Below, piece after piece: positions 34,140 to 41,572 of a stretch of 64,000 nt of DNA (position 1 is the first letter of the stretch; each line of letters opens with the position of its first letter). Source of the DNA: Acidobacteriota bacterium. Lineage in GTDB: Bacteria; Acidobacteriota; Vicinamibacteria; Vicinamibacterales; SCN-69-37. The position numbers and the translations under genes are program-made. The notes below the pieces were generated by a model. The model did not search any database. It was given only the letters and a program-made list of their open reading frames with translations, and was not told the DNA's origin. The stretch covers positions 394,609 to 458,608 of the forward strand of contig JADYYY010000002.1 in the NCBI GenBank assembly GCA_020853395.1, read 5' to 3'.

Positions 34140-36712
34140 CCGGTCGAACGACGCCGGCGCGCACGAGCCGTGCAGCCGTCGGCACCCCTACTGGACCACC
34201 GCTCCGCCTCTTCGCGACGATCGACACGTTCGCGCAGGACGCCCGTCACGCGTTGCGGTTGATGCGGCGCGATCCGGCGTTCACCCTCACCGCGCTCGCC
34301 ACGCTCGCGCTCGGCATCGGCCTCAACACCGCCATCTTCTCCGTCGCGTACGGCGTGCTCTGGCGTCCGCTGCCGTATGACGATCCCGATCGGCTCGTCG
34401 TGGTCTCGTCGGCGCAACAGACGCCGGTGGGCATCAAGACCTTCCAGACCTGGGCACCTGTGACGTTCGAGGGGCTTCGCCCCCGCGTCTCCGCCCTGGA
34501 CGATCTCGCGGCGTACAACCCGATCGATGCCGAGCTCACCGGACGCGGCGAGCCGCTGCAGGTGCCGGGGCTTCACGTGAGCCCGAACTTCTTTGCCATG
34601 CTCGGCGTCCAGCCCGCGCGCGGCCGCGCGTTCCTCGCCGGCGCCGCCGCGCCCGAGGACGATCGGAGCGCCATCGTCAGCGACCGGCTGTGGCGCACCT
34701 CGCTCGGAGCCGATCCGGCGATCCTCGGACAGTCGATCGCCGTGGACGGCGTCCCGCGCACCGTCGTCGGCGTGCTGCCGCCAGATTTCAGCTTCAGGCC
34801 GGTGATCCGGCCGGGCGCGCTGCCGGAGGTCGATATCTTTCTGTCCAACCGGTGGGCCGGCGACACCGGCCAGAGTGCGTTTCTCTTCTTGCTGGGTCGC
34901 ATGAAGCCAGGCGTGACGCGGCCACGCGTGGAAGCCGAGCTGACGGCGCTCGTGAACGGGTCGTCGATCGTGCCCGCCGGCGCGATGTCGCAAGCCGGCG
35001 CGTTCGTGGCGGGCGCCCGCACGCTCGCCCGCACGGTCGGCCTGCAGGAGTACGGCACCGAGCCGGTGCGCACGCTGCTGCTGATGCTGGTCGGGGCGGT
35101 GTCGTTCGTGCTGCTGATTGCCTGCGTCAACGTCGCGAACCTGCAGATGGCACGTCTCACCGCGCGCCGCGGCGAGCTGTCCATCCGCATGGCCCTCGGC
35201 GCGGGCCGTGGCCGGATCGTGCGCCAGTTGCTCACCGAAGCGGCCGTGTTGTCGCTCGCGGGCGCAGTGCTCGGCGTGTTGCTCGCCACGATCGCCATCG
35301 CCGTCACGCTGCCGCTCGTGCCGCAATCCGTGCTGCCGCGCGTTGGCGGCATCGTGATCGACGCTCGCGTGATGGCGTTCTGTCTTGGCCTGTCGCTCGT
35401 CTCGACGCTCGTGATCGGCCTGCTGCCGGCGCTCCGGGTCAGCAGCGCCGCGTTCGGCGAGGCTCGCGCGCTGCATGCCGGCGAGACGCGCACGACGAGC
35501 GACCATCAAGGGGACCGTCTGCGGACGCTGCTGGTCGCCGGGCAGATCGCCATGACGCTCGTGCTGCTGATCGGCGCGGGCCTGCTGATTCACAGCTTCG
35601 TGCGTCTCACGTCGGTGTCGCCCGGCTTCGTTGCGGACGGACGCGACGGCGTCGTGCAGGTCGTCAGGGTGGCCCTGCCGGAACGTCTCTACGCCGAGCC
35701 CGAGCGCATCCAGTCGTTCGCGCGCAGCGTGCTCGATCGCATCCGATACCTGCCGGGTGTGAAGTCCGCGAGCGTGATCAACTCCGCGCCGTTCGGGCGG
35801 ATGTTCATCCAGGGCGCCTTCGAAATCGAGGGACAGCCGAAGCCGACGCTCGCGGCGGGCACGCCGAAGATCGAGGCGGGCTACTTCACGACCATGGGAA
35901 TCCCGCTGCTGGCGGGACGCGAATTCAGCCCCAGGGACACGGCGGACGCGCCGAAGGTCGTGATCATCAGCGAGCGCATCGCGCGCGAGTACTTCCCCGG
36001 TGGCCCCGCCACGGCGCTTGGCCAGCGCGTGCGCGTCGGGATCTTCGACGCTGACGGCGAGTGGCTGACGGTGGTCGGCGTGGTCGCCGACATCCGGCAG
36101 CAGGGGCTCGATGAGGACCTGAAGCCCATGATCTACGCGCCGTTCCAGCAGGAGCGCGCGGCGCCGTTCCTGCTGCGCTTCGTGTCGTTCGTCGCGCGCA
36201 CCGTCACACCCGCCAGCGTCGTCGAAGGCATCCGCGCGGAAATCCGCCGTGCCGCGCCCGACCTGCCGATCGCGGGCATGACGACGATGGACGAAGCGGT
36301 GGCGGCGTCGGTGGCGGCGCCTCGTTTCCGGACGTTGCTACTCGGGCTGTTCGCCACGGCCGCGACGCTGATCGCCACCTGCGGCCTCTACGGGTTGATG
36401 GCCTACACGGTGACGCAGCGCCGCCGCGAGATCGGCGTACGCATGGCGCTCGGCGCCACGCGCCGCGACGTGCTCCGCCTCGTGCTCACGCGCGCGCTCC
36501 ACATCGTCGTCGCCGGCCTCGTCGTCGGCCTCGCGGGCGCCGCCGGCGTCACGCGCGTGCTACGGACGTTCCTGTTCGGCGTGACGCCCACCGACCCGCT
36601 CGTGTTCGTGGCCGTTACGCTGCTGCTCCTGGCGGTCGGGCTGATGGCGGCATGGCTACCCGCGCGCCGCGCCACGCGGATCGACCCGTGGGCGGCGTTG
36701 CGCGCCGAGTAA
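34136..36712 (+). CDS. ADOP-family ABC transporter permease coupled to VanY-like gene (no PadR)
   Basis: An 858-residue duplicated MacB/FtsX permease. It lacks the long DELAFH-type prefix; the protein starts MTGRTTPARTSRAAVG... and goes directly to FAQDARHALRLMRRDPAFTLTALATLALGIGLNTAIFSVAYGVLWRPLPY. Two periplasmic domains and two FtsX blocks follow, ending RIDPWAALRAE. Uniquely in this window it has no PadR partner; instead the ATG overlaps the stop of the VanY-like gene, placing it under the same promoter. This suggests regulation by the VanR/S-like pair and an envelope-stress role. Confidence 0.92.
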   Translation: MTGRTTPARTSRAAVGTPTGPPLRLFATIDTFAQDARHALRLMRRDPAFTLTALATLALGIGLNTAIFSVAYGVLWRPLPYDDPDRLVVVSSAQQTPVGIKTFQTWAPVTFEGLRPRVSALDDLAAYNPIDAELTGRGEPLQVPGLHVSPNFFAMLGVQPARGRAFLAGAAAPEDDRSAIVSDRLWRTSLGADPAILGQSIAVDGVPRTVVGVLPPDFSFRPVIRPGALPEVDIFLSNRWAGDTGQSAFLFLLGRMKPGVTRPRVEAELTALVNGSSIVPAGAMSQAGAFVAGARTLARTVGLQEYGTEPVRTLLLMLVGAVSFVLLIACVNVANLQMARLTARRGELSIRMALGAGRGRIVRQLLTEAAVLSLAGAVLGVLLATIAIAVTLPLVPQSVLPRVGGIVIDARVMAFCLGLSLVSTLVIGLLPALRVSSAAFGEARALHAGETRTTSDHQGDRLRTLLVAGQIAMTLVLLIGAGLLIHSFVRLTSVSPGFVADGRDGVVQVVRVALPERLYAEPERIQSFARSVLDRIRYLPGVKSASVINSAPFGRMFIQGAFEIEGQPKPTLAAGTPKIEAGYFTTMGIPLLAGREFSPRDTADAPKVVIISERIAREYFPGGPATALGQRVRVGIFDADGEWLTVVGVVADIRQQGLDEDLKPMIYAPFQQERAAPFLLRFVSFVARTVTPASVVEGIRAEIRRAAPDLPIAGMTTMDEAVAASVAAPRFRTLLLGLFATAATLIATCGLYGLMAYTVTQRRREIGVRMALGATRRDVLRLVLTRALHIVVAGLVVGLAGAAGVTRVLRTFLFGVTPTDPLVFVAVTLLLLAVGLMAAWLPARRATRIDPWAALRAE

Positions 36713-36765
36713 CCGTCGACGAACGTGGCCGCGGCCAATCGAGCACGGGCGGCCGAGGAGTGTCT

Positions 36766-36782
36766 GTCAGCTTCGGGCTGAC
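36766..36782. terminator. Short hairpin GTCAGC-TTCGG-GCTGAC
   Basis: A perfect 6-bp stem with a 5-nt TTCGG loop, 53 nt after the ADOP stop and just before the next gene's ribosome site (AAGGAG). No T-run follows, so it may be a weak terminator or a 5' leader hairpin of the downstream gene. Confidence 0.4.
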
Positions 36783-36806
36783 CGACTTCATAAGGAGTGT
36801 CAATTC

Positions 36807-37265
36807 ATGCGACGTATGACAGCAGTGCTGAGCGTGGCGGCCGTTGTCCTGATGGCGGTTGGTGTGGCCGCGCAGGCGAAGCCCAACTTCGCGGGCGAGT
36901 GGAAGCTGATGGTCGCGCGCGGTCAAGGCGAGCCCGGGGTGGACCTGACCGTCATCCAAAGCGCCAGCGCGATCGCCTTCGAGTACCGGGGCGGCGTGAA
37001 GCTCACCTGCAAGCTCGGGAGCGCGGTCAGCCAGAACGTGATGCCGGGAGGTGGCAACGCGCGAACCGACCAGATCGCCAAAGCGGTATGGGCTGGCAAC
37101 AACCTCGTGGTGACCGCCACGACAGGCGCCGGTGAAGAGACGCGCACGTTCTCGCTCGAAGATGGCTATCTCGTGGTCGATGTAGCGACGCCAGCGGGCA
37201 GGGGTGAAGTCCCGACCATTACCAAGATGGTCTACGAGAGATACGAACGCGGCTTCGGCGGCTAG
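36807..37265 (+). CDS. Small exported protein of unknown function
   Basis: A 152-residue protein with a signal peptide (MRRMTAVLSVAAVVLMAVGVAAQA) and a mature part beginning PNFAGEWKLMVARGQGEPG, a lipocalin-like start often seen in acidobacterial exported proteins (xFSGTWKLN). The rest is beta-rich (AIAFEYRGGVKLTCKLG; NNLVVTATTGAGEETRTFSLEDGYLVVDVATPAG). AAGGAG lies 11 nt before the ATG. It may follow the VanY-ADOP operon. No catalytic motif seen. Confidence 0.75.
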   Translation: MRRMTAVLSVAAVVLMAVGVAAQAKPNFAGEWKLMVARGQGEPGVDLTVIQSASAIAFEYRGGVKLTCKLGSAVSQNVMPGGGNARTDQIAKAVWAGNNLVVTATTGAGEETRTFSLEDGYLVVDVATPAGRGEVPTITKMVYERYERGFGG

Positions 37266-37394
37266 GGCGTCAGGGGGCTGCCATCGCGCGTCGAGGAGCT
37301 ACGAAGGGGAAGGCGCACAGGGTCATGACGGTCCTCGATCTGACTCTGATCTGATGTCCAAGCACGATCGCGCCAGCGATGGACCAGACGAGCA

Positions 37395-37994
37395 TCAGAA
37401 GCGCCAGGCGATGCCGCCGCGTACGGGAAAGCGTACGCCGAAGTAGTCCGATACGGCCTCGAGCGCCATGATGAACCGGGCGTCGACGAAGGCGTCGATA
37501 CGCGGGGCCAGCGGCACGCGCACGCCCGCGCCGTAGTAGATCACCTGGATGTTCCGCTCGTTGGCGTCGGGGAAGAACTCGTTCACGGTCGGCCGCGAGA
37601 CGCCACGGCCGGCACCGCCGACGACATAAGGAGAGACGCGCCTCTCTGCCAGAAACGCGTAGCGCAGTTCGGCGCTGACGAACGTCTCCGTCCCGCCCCG
37701 CTCGAAGGCGTATCCGTCTTCGAGTTGCTCGATCTCGTCCCGGACGTGCGACCGCTCCACGGTGACGAGCAGGCTGAGCCTGCGAGTGGGCGCGAAGCCG
37801 AGCGCGGCCGAGACCGTGCTGCCGACGTACGAGATCTGCGGTCCGGCGGCGGCTTCAAGGCTCAGCCGACGGTCTAACGCGCCCGAGGGCGTGCCTGTTC
37901 GATCCTGCGCCGTCGCTGCATGGGTCACCAGCCCGAGCGCCAGCGAGACCAGCCCGCCGACGCGCCATATGCTCCCTGCCCCTCTCGCGGCCAT
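37395..37994 (-). CDS. Outer-membrane beta-barrel protein
   Basis: A 199-residue protein with a signal peptide (...GLVSLALGLVTHAATAQ) and alternating amphipathic strands (LSLEAAAGPQISYVGSTVSAALGF, RRLSLLVTVERS, FVSAELRYAFLAERRVSPYVVGGAGRGVS, IQVIYYGAGVRVPLAPRIDAFVDARF). It ends in the C-terminal aromatic GGIAWRF needed for Bam-dependent insertion. This resembles the eight-stranded OmpA/OmpX-like group. No operon partner; function unknown. Confidence 0.75.
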   Translation of the reverse strand: MAARGAGSIWRVGGLVSLALGLVTHAATAQDRTGTPSGALDRRLSLEAAAGPQISYVGSTVSAALGFAPTRRLSLLVTVERSHVRDEIEQLEDGYAFERGGTETFVSAELRYAFLAERRVSPYVVGGAGRGVSRPTVNEFFPDANERNIQVIYYGAGVRVPLAPRIDAFVDARFIMALEAVSDYFGVRFPVRGGIAWRF

Positions 37995-38178
37995 GATGCC
38001 CTCGTCTCATCGTGTCATGCGCAAACGGCGGCAATCCCGGCTCATGCCTCCTTCGGCACGCCCGATGTGACCATCCGCTTCTCCAAGACCGCGGCCGCCG
38101 GCCGTAGTGATGACCTCGTGTCGGGTATGCGTGGCGCGCGGCGATCGCAAGTCAGGTGCGACCGTCGAGGAAGCCATG

Positions 38179-38208
38179 CGTGCGCGCGTCGTGCGCGCGG
38201 CGCGCACG
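38179..38208 (-). terminator. Hairpin downstream of double-GNAT gene
   Basis: A perfect 9-bp inverted repeat, CGTGCGCGC (38179-38187) and GCGCGCACG (38200-38208), with a 12-nt loop, 26 nt past the GNAT stop codon on the minus strand. No T-run; the strong GC stem could still act as a terminator or RNA stabiliser. Confidence 0.4.
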
Positions 38209-38233
38209 GCCAGCGAAGAGCGATCGGCGAGCG

Positions 38234-39196
38234 TTAGACGAACAACTCCATCAGGAGCTCATCGTCTTCGACACCATCGATGATCACCTGTCGTGTCAGC
38301 CGTCCACCTTCGCGGAATCCGAGGGTCTCGTAAAAGGCGCGGGCGGCGGCATTGGAGGCTCGAACCTGGATCACGAGCTTGCTGTATCCCGAGTCACGGG
38401 CGAACGCCCGCGTCGCGTTCCACAGGAGACGGCCGACGCCGCGCCTGCGCCACGGCTGCAGAAGAAACGTGCCCACTTGGCCTACATGGGCCATCGAGCT
38501 GAGCGACGATGACCATCGATCGAGGATTTGAAGGCCGACGATGTGTCCCGTCTCGTCGACGGCGACATGAATCGTCTCTCGAGGCGAGAGCGAATCGAGG
38601 TAGCGTCGTTCCTCTTCGACGGTCCACACGCGGTCGATGGCCGAGTGAACCCGCTCTGAGGCGACCGCCTCGAGCACGGCGACGATACCCGGCGCATCGT
38701 CGGCGACGGCGCGTCGAATGCGCGGGATCGCCGGCGCCGATCCCAGGTCAAGGTGCAGGAACTGATTGAACTCGCTCGGCTCGTAATCGCCGAAGGCGCT
38801 TCCGTTGACGAAGCCGCGCTTGCGATACAGCGCCAGCGCCGGCTCGAACGAAGCCCCCGAACCCGTTTCCAACGACAGCCGCGCATAGCCGCGTCTGCCG
38901 GCCTCAGCGATGATGTGCTCGAGGATCCTGCTCGCCACGCCTCTTCTCAGATGGGCGTTGGCCGTGCGCATGGATTTGATCTCCCCGGCTCTCGCGTCGA
39001 GCTCCTTGAGCGCGCCGACACCCAACAACTCTTCGCCCTCCCACATTGCGTAGAAGGTGATGTCCTGCATCTGCAAGCCAGACCAGTCGAGCGCGAACAC
39101 ATGGCCGGCGGGAGAGTTAGCGTGCATGTCTTCGAGATGGCGCCTGAGCAGCGCCTTCACGCGATCGTCGTCGAAGTCGCCAGGTCTGATGTCCAT
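38234..39196 (-). CDS. Tandem two-domain GNAT acetyltransferase
   Basis: A 320-residue protein with two GCN5-type folds. Domain 1 (~1-155) contains [38 protein letters not shown] and the terminal ALYRKRGFVNGSAFGDYEPSEFNQFLHLDL, close to the PhnO/YsnE-like group. Domain 2 (~165-318) contains VGTFLLQPWRRRGVGRLLWNATRAFARDSGYSKLVIQVRASNAAARAFYETLGFREGGRLTRQ, an acetyl-CoA loop of R/Q-x-x-G-x-G/A. Both acetyl-CoA signatures look intact. Start ATG at 39196. Substrate unknown; the two halves could act on different amines. Confidence 0.88.
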   Translation of the reverse strand: MDIRPGDFDDDRVKALLRRHLEDMHANSPAGHVFALDWSGLQMQDITFYAMWEGEELLGVGALKELDARAGEIKSMRTANAHLRRGVASRILEHIIAEAGRRGYARLSLETGSGASFEPALALYRKRGFVNGSAFGDYEPSEFNQFLHLDLGSAPAIPRIRRAVADDAPGIVAVLEAVASERVHSAIDRVWTVEEERRYLDSLSPRETIHVAVDETGHIVGLQILDRWSSSLSSMAHVGQVGTFLLQPWRRRGVGRLLWNATRAFARDSGYSKLVIQVRASNAAARAFYETLGFREGGRLTRQVIIDGVEDDELLMELFV

Positions 39197-39404
39197 TCGC
39201 TCCGCCTCGCCGGAGCCATTCGGGCTTGGAGCCGGATTCGCCCTTCCGCTCGATCGCCCAATGTGAGCCGTCGTCGATGAACTCTGAGAGTCTCGCAGGA
39301 GAAGGATGGTGGAGCCGCCACTGCTCGATCCCGACCTTGGCTTCAATCCGATTCCGAAACTCCACGGTCAGGTACTTCTCATCGCGCAGACGTGCGGGAC
39401 GCAC
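39117..39404 (-). CDS. Possible small hypothetical protein overlapping GNAT start
   Basis: A 95-codon frame that overlaps the first ~80 nt of the GNAT gene. The first ~68 residues (RLRDEKYLTVEFRNRIEAKVGIEQWRLHHPSPARLSEFIDDGSHWAIERKGESG) have a natural protein-like composition, unlike the Arg-rich shadows around it. It may be a small gene or the relic of a larger one. No family was recognised. Confidence 0.3.
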   Translation of the reverse strand: MRPARLRDEKYLTVEFRNRIEAKVGIEQWRLHHPSPARLSEFIDDGSHWAIERKGESGSKPEWLRRGGANGHQTWRLRRRSREGAAQAPSRRHAR

Positions 39405-39437
39405 CGCCTCTTCGAGTCGATCGGCAACGCCCGGGCG

Positions 39438-40889
39438 CTATGGCGCGGCCGGAGGCGTGAGACCCGGGACGCCGTAGTCCCCGAACTGCTCGCCGGGCTT
39501 CGGCTTCTTGTTGAGGCGGATCGAGAACACGAACGCCATCGTCCGGATCCGCTCGACGTTCGTGCTCGTGCTGAGGAGGGCCGCGTCGACGCCGATGCGA
39601 TCCGAGACGTTCCAGCCGATGCCGCCGGCCGGGTGCCAGCGGTCGCGCGCATAGCGAAGCCCGGCGCGGTACTCGAGCCGCGTGGTTCGATACTCGAAGC
39701 CGTTCTGTACGTTGTTGCCGTCGAAGCGGCGCGAGTACTCAGTGGACACCGACCATTTGTCCGCCGTGTAGGAGAGGTTCGTCGAGATGTTGAGCGGCAC
39801 CTTCACCCGTACCGGTTCGATCACCACCGGCGGGTCCACTTCCTCCATCTCGCTGCCGTCGAAATAATTCGCGAGTTGCGTGCGATGCGCTTCGAAATCC
39901 TCCCAGTCGATTCGATTGGCGATGCCGTTGACCCCGATGCCGAAGTCCCACCGGTCGATGGTCGCGGCCACGCCAAGGTCGAGCACGCGCCCGCGGCCTT
40001 TTCTCGCCGTCACGAAGTTCACGTCCACTACCGGCGCAGGCGGATTCAACGCGAGCAGACCCGTCTGATCCGTGTCGAAGCGAATCGTCGAATCCACGCG
40101 GCCGAGAAACAGGCCGAACAGCGTGCTGTAGTTCGCATAGACGTAGATCCCCTCACGGCGCGGGCCGGTGGTCTGGTGTGGAATGTAGAGGCGATAGCCC
40201 ACGATCGCAGCGATGGCCGCCTGCCCCTGCGTGAGGTGAGCAATCGGCATCGACGTGTTCGGAAGGAGCGGCGCGCCGGGATCGCCGAGCAGGCCGGAGA
40301 GTTCCTGATCCACGCGTGTGTCGGTTGTCACCGTGAGATACGGACCCGCGCCGACGTAGACGCCTTGATAGCCATCGCGATCGCGCTCCTCCGGTTTCAG
40401 CGTCTTGTCCTTGTTCTTGCGGCTCTTCAGCGTGATGCCCCAGTTGGGCGCACCCACACCCTCGGCGAGATACTTCTCGGCCGGGGCGAACGGACGGTAG
40501 ACCCTGAGGTCTCTCGTCAACTGCTTGTCGATGATGTCGTCGACGAGGCTCTTGGCCGTGTGACTCCGATCGCGCTCGAGCGTGAAATGAAACGGATTGC
40601 GCGCGTATTCCAGCGACCGGAGGAAATCGAAGTTGCGCGGACGATCGCTGTCGTAGAAGAAGACGTCCTTGTTCTGCAGCACCTGAAACAGCAAACCGAA
40701 CGGCAGCCCGATGCGCCGATAGCTCCGGCGCTCGCCGATGTGTTCGTCGGCGATGTTTCTGGTGCTGCCGATCGCGCCCATGCCGACGTTTCGCGCGTCG
40801 AGATCGTAGTTCTGCGCGAGCGCTGGGGTGGCGACAGACAGGATCGCGAAGACCGCAGCGGGCAGCAGGCGAGCGAGACGCGCCGGCAT
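39438..40889 (-). CDS. Large outer-membrane/exported protein of unknown function
   Basis: A 483-residue protein. ATG at 40889 follows GGAGG on the minus strand and gives a typical signal peptide (MPARLARLLPAAVFAILSVATPALAQ). The mature start NYDLDARNVGMGAIGSTRNIADEHIGERRSYRRIGLPFGLLFQVLQNKDVFFYDSDRPRNFDFLRSLEYARNPFHF recalls outer-membrane proteins of the TraF/PorV-like barrel type. The C-terminal half is strand-rich (VKVPLNISTNLSYTADKWSVSTEYSRRF; EYRTTRLEYRAGLRYARDRWHPAGGIGWNV). It is likely a barrel; substrate and partners are unknown. Confidence 0.75.
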   Translation of the reverse strand: MPARLARLLPAAVFAILSVATPALAQNYDLDARNVGMGAIGSTRNIADEHIGERRSYRRIGLPFGLLFQVLQNKDVFFYDSDRPRNFDFLRSLEYARNPFHFTLERDRSHTAKSLVDDIIDKQLTRDLRVYRPFAPAEKYLAEGVGAPNWGITLKSRKNKDKTLKPEERDRDGYQGVYVGAGPYLTVTTDTRVDQELSGLLGDPGAPLLPNTSMPIAHLTQGQAAIAAIVGYRLYIPHQTTGPRREGIYVYANYSTLFGLFLGRVDSTIRFDTDQTGLLALNPPAPVVDVNFVTARKGRGRVLDLGVAATIDRWDFGIGVNGIANRIDWEDFEAHRTQLANYFDGSEMEEVDPPVVIEPVRVKVPLNISTNLSYTADKWSVSTEYSRRFDGNNVQNGFEYRTTRLEYRAGLRYARDRWHPAGGIGWNVSDRIGVDAALLSTSTNVERIRTMAFVFSIRLNKKPKPGEQFGDYGVPGLTPPAAP

Positions 40890-40929
40890 GAAGGACCTCC
40901 AGGGAAGACGGAAGAACCGACGAATCCGC

Positions 40930-41066
40930 CAGGTGCGCCTGGCCGCGCAGAGGATACCGCGTAGGTGAGCCTCCCGGTCAAGCGGGTCGTTCCCCGGGAG
41001 ACGCACCGGTCGCCGGGGCCGCGAGACCGGCTCAGGACGGTCCACTGCTTGTCGGTCAGATCCATG
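40930..41066 (-). pseudogene. IS5-family transposase N-terminal remnant (frameshifted)
   Basis: ATG at 41066 encodes MDLTDKQWTVLSRS, the hallmark N-terminus of IS5-type transposases (MDLTDEQWxxLEPL). After ~14 codons the similarity continues in another frame (EPVSRPRRPVRLPGNDP...HLRGILCAARRTWR, compare the family's R-P-x-R-D-P-R-x-x-L-N-G-I-L-W-x-L-R-T-G-A-x-W). The remainder is missing. It is a small, inactive relic. Confidence 0.5.
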
Positions 41067-41177
41067 CCCGTCCGGTACGACAGACCGCACGGGCCGTTCA
41101 TGAGATGACTTCTAGGCCCTCGGCGTTCAGCGGATCAGTCGTCGGCCTCCAACCAGGAGCGACTCTACAGAAGCCGA

Positions 41178-41220
41178 TTGACATCGTTATGTCGAAGGTC
41201 TAGGTTTATGTGTCGAAGGT
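41178..41220 (+). promoter_or_regulatory. PadR promoter/operator region, module 4
   Basis: TTGACA at 41178-41183 and weak TAGGTT at 41201-41206 (17-nt spacing). GACAT (41180-41184) and ATGTC (41189-41193) form an inverted repeat with ACAT/ATGT half-sites over the -35. A direct repeat, TTATGTCGAAGGT then TTATGTGTCGAAGGT, spans 41187-41220. The PadR ATG is at 41234. Confidence 0.5.
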
Positions 41221-41233
41221 TGAGACCATATTC

Positions 41234-41569
41234 ATGCCACCGGCACGGTTCCCAATTCCCCAAGGCACGCTCGACATGCTGATCCTGCAGATTCTGTCCC
41301 TCGACCCGGCGCACGGCTATGCGATCGCCCAGCGGTTGCAGCAGATCTCTCGCGACACGATTCAGGTGAATCAGGGCTCGCTCTACCCTGCTCTGCATCG
41401 GCTCGAGCAACGCCGCTGGCTCGAGTCGGAGTGGCGCCCGTCGGAAACCGGCCGGGCGGCGAAGTTCTACGCGCTGACCCGCGCCGGACGAAAGCAACTT
41501 GCGGTGGAAAGAGCGAGTTGGCAGCGTCTAACAGGGGCAGTTGACCTGATTTTCACCGAAGGACGGTAG
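41234..41569 (+). CDS. PadR-family transcriptional regulator (module 4)
   Basis: A 111-residue PadR repressor (RFPIPQGTLDMLILQILSLDPAHGYAIAQRLQQISRDTIQVNQGSLYPALHRLEQRRWLESEWRPSETGRAAKFYALTRAGRKQLAVERASW). ATG at 41234 is preferred to an in-frame GTG at 41210 because it matches the start of the other copies. It lies 3 nt before the fifth ADOP. Codon choice here and in the ADOP is less extreme in GC than earlier modules, which may indicate separate acquisition. Confidence 0.92.
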   Translation: MPPARFPIPQGTLDMLILQILSLDPAHGYAIAQRLQQISRDTIQVNQGSLYPALHRLEQRRWLESEWRPSETGRAAKFYALTRAGRKQLAVERASWQRLTGAVDLIFTEGR

Positions 41570-41572
41570 GCC

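Larger units (their letters stand above)
40890..41233. other. Intergenic region with transposase relic and PadR promoter
   Basis: A 344-nt gap. It holds a decayed IS5-type transposase start on the minus strand (40930-41066) and, on the plus strand, the TTGACA promoter of the fourth PadR gene. Nothing else was recognised. Confidence 0.5.

Noticed and set aside
38234..38245. Possible integron attC site at the GNAT stop (GTTAGAC matches GTTRRRY)
   Set aside because: No partner RYYYAAC core was found within 250 nt downstream and there is no integron integrase; a single 7-mer match is expected by chance.
41210..41233. GTG at 41210 as start of the fourth PadR
   Set aside because: It would add eight residues absent from the other PadR copies and would place the start only 3 nt after the predicted -10 box; ATG 41234 fits the family better.
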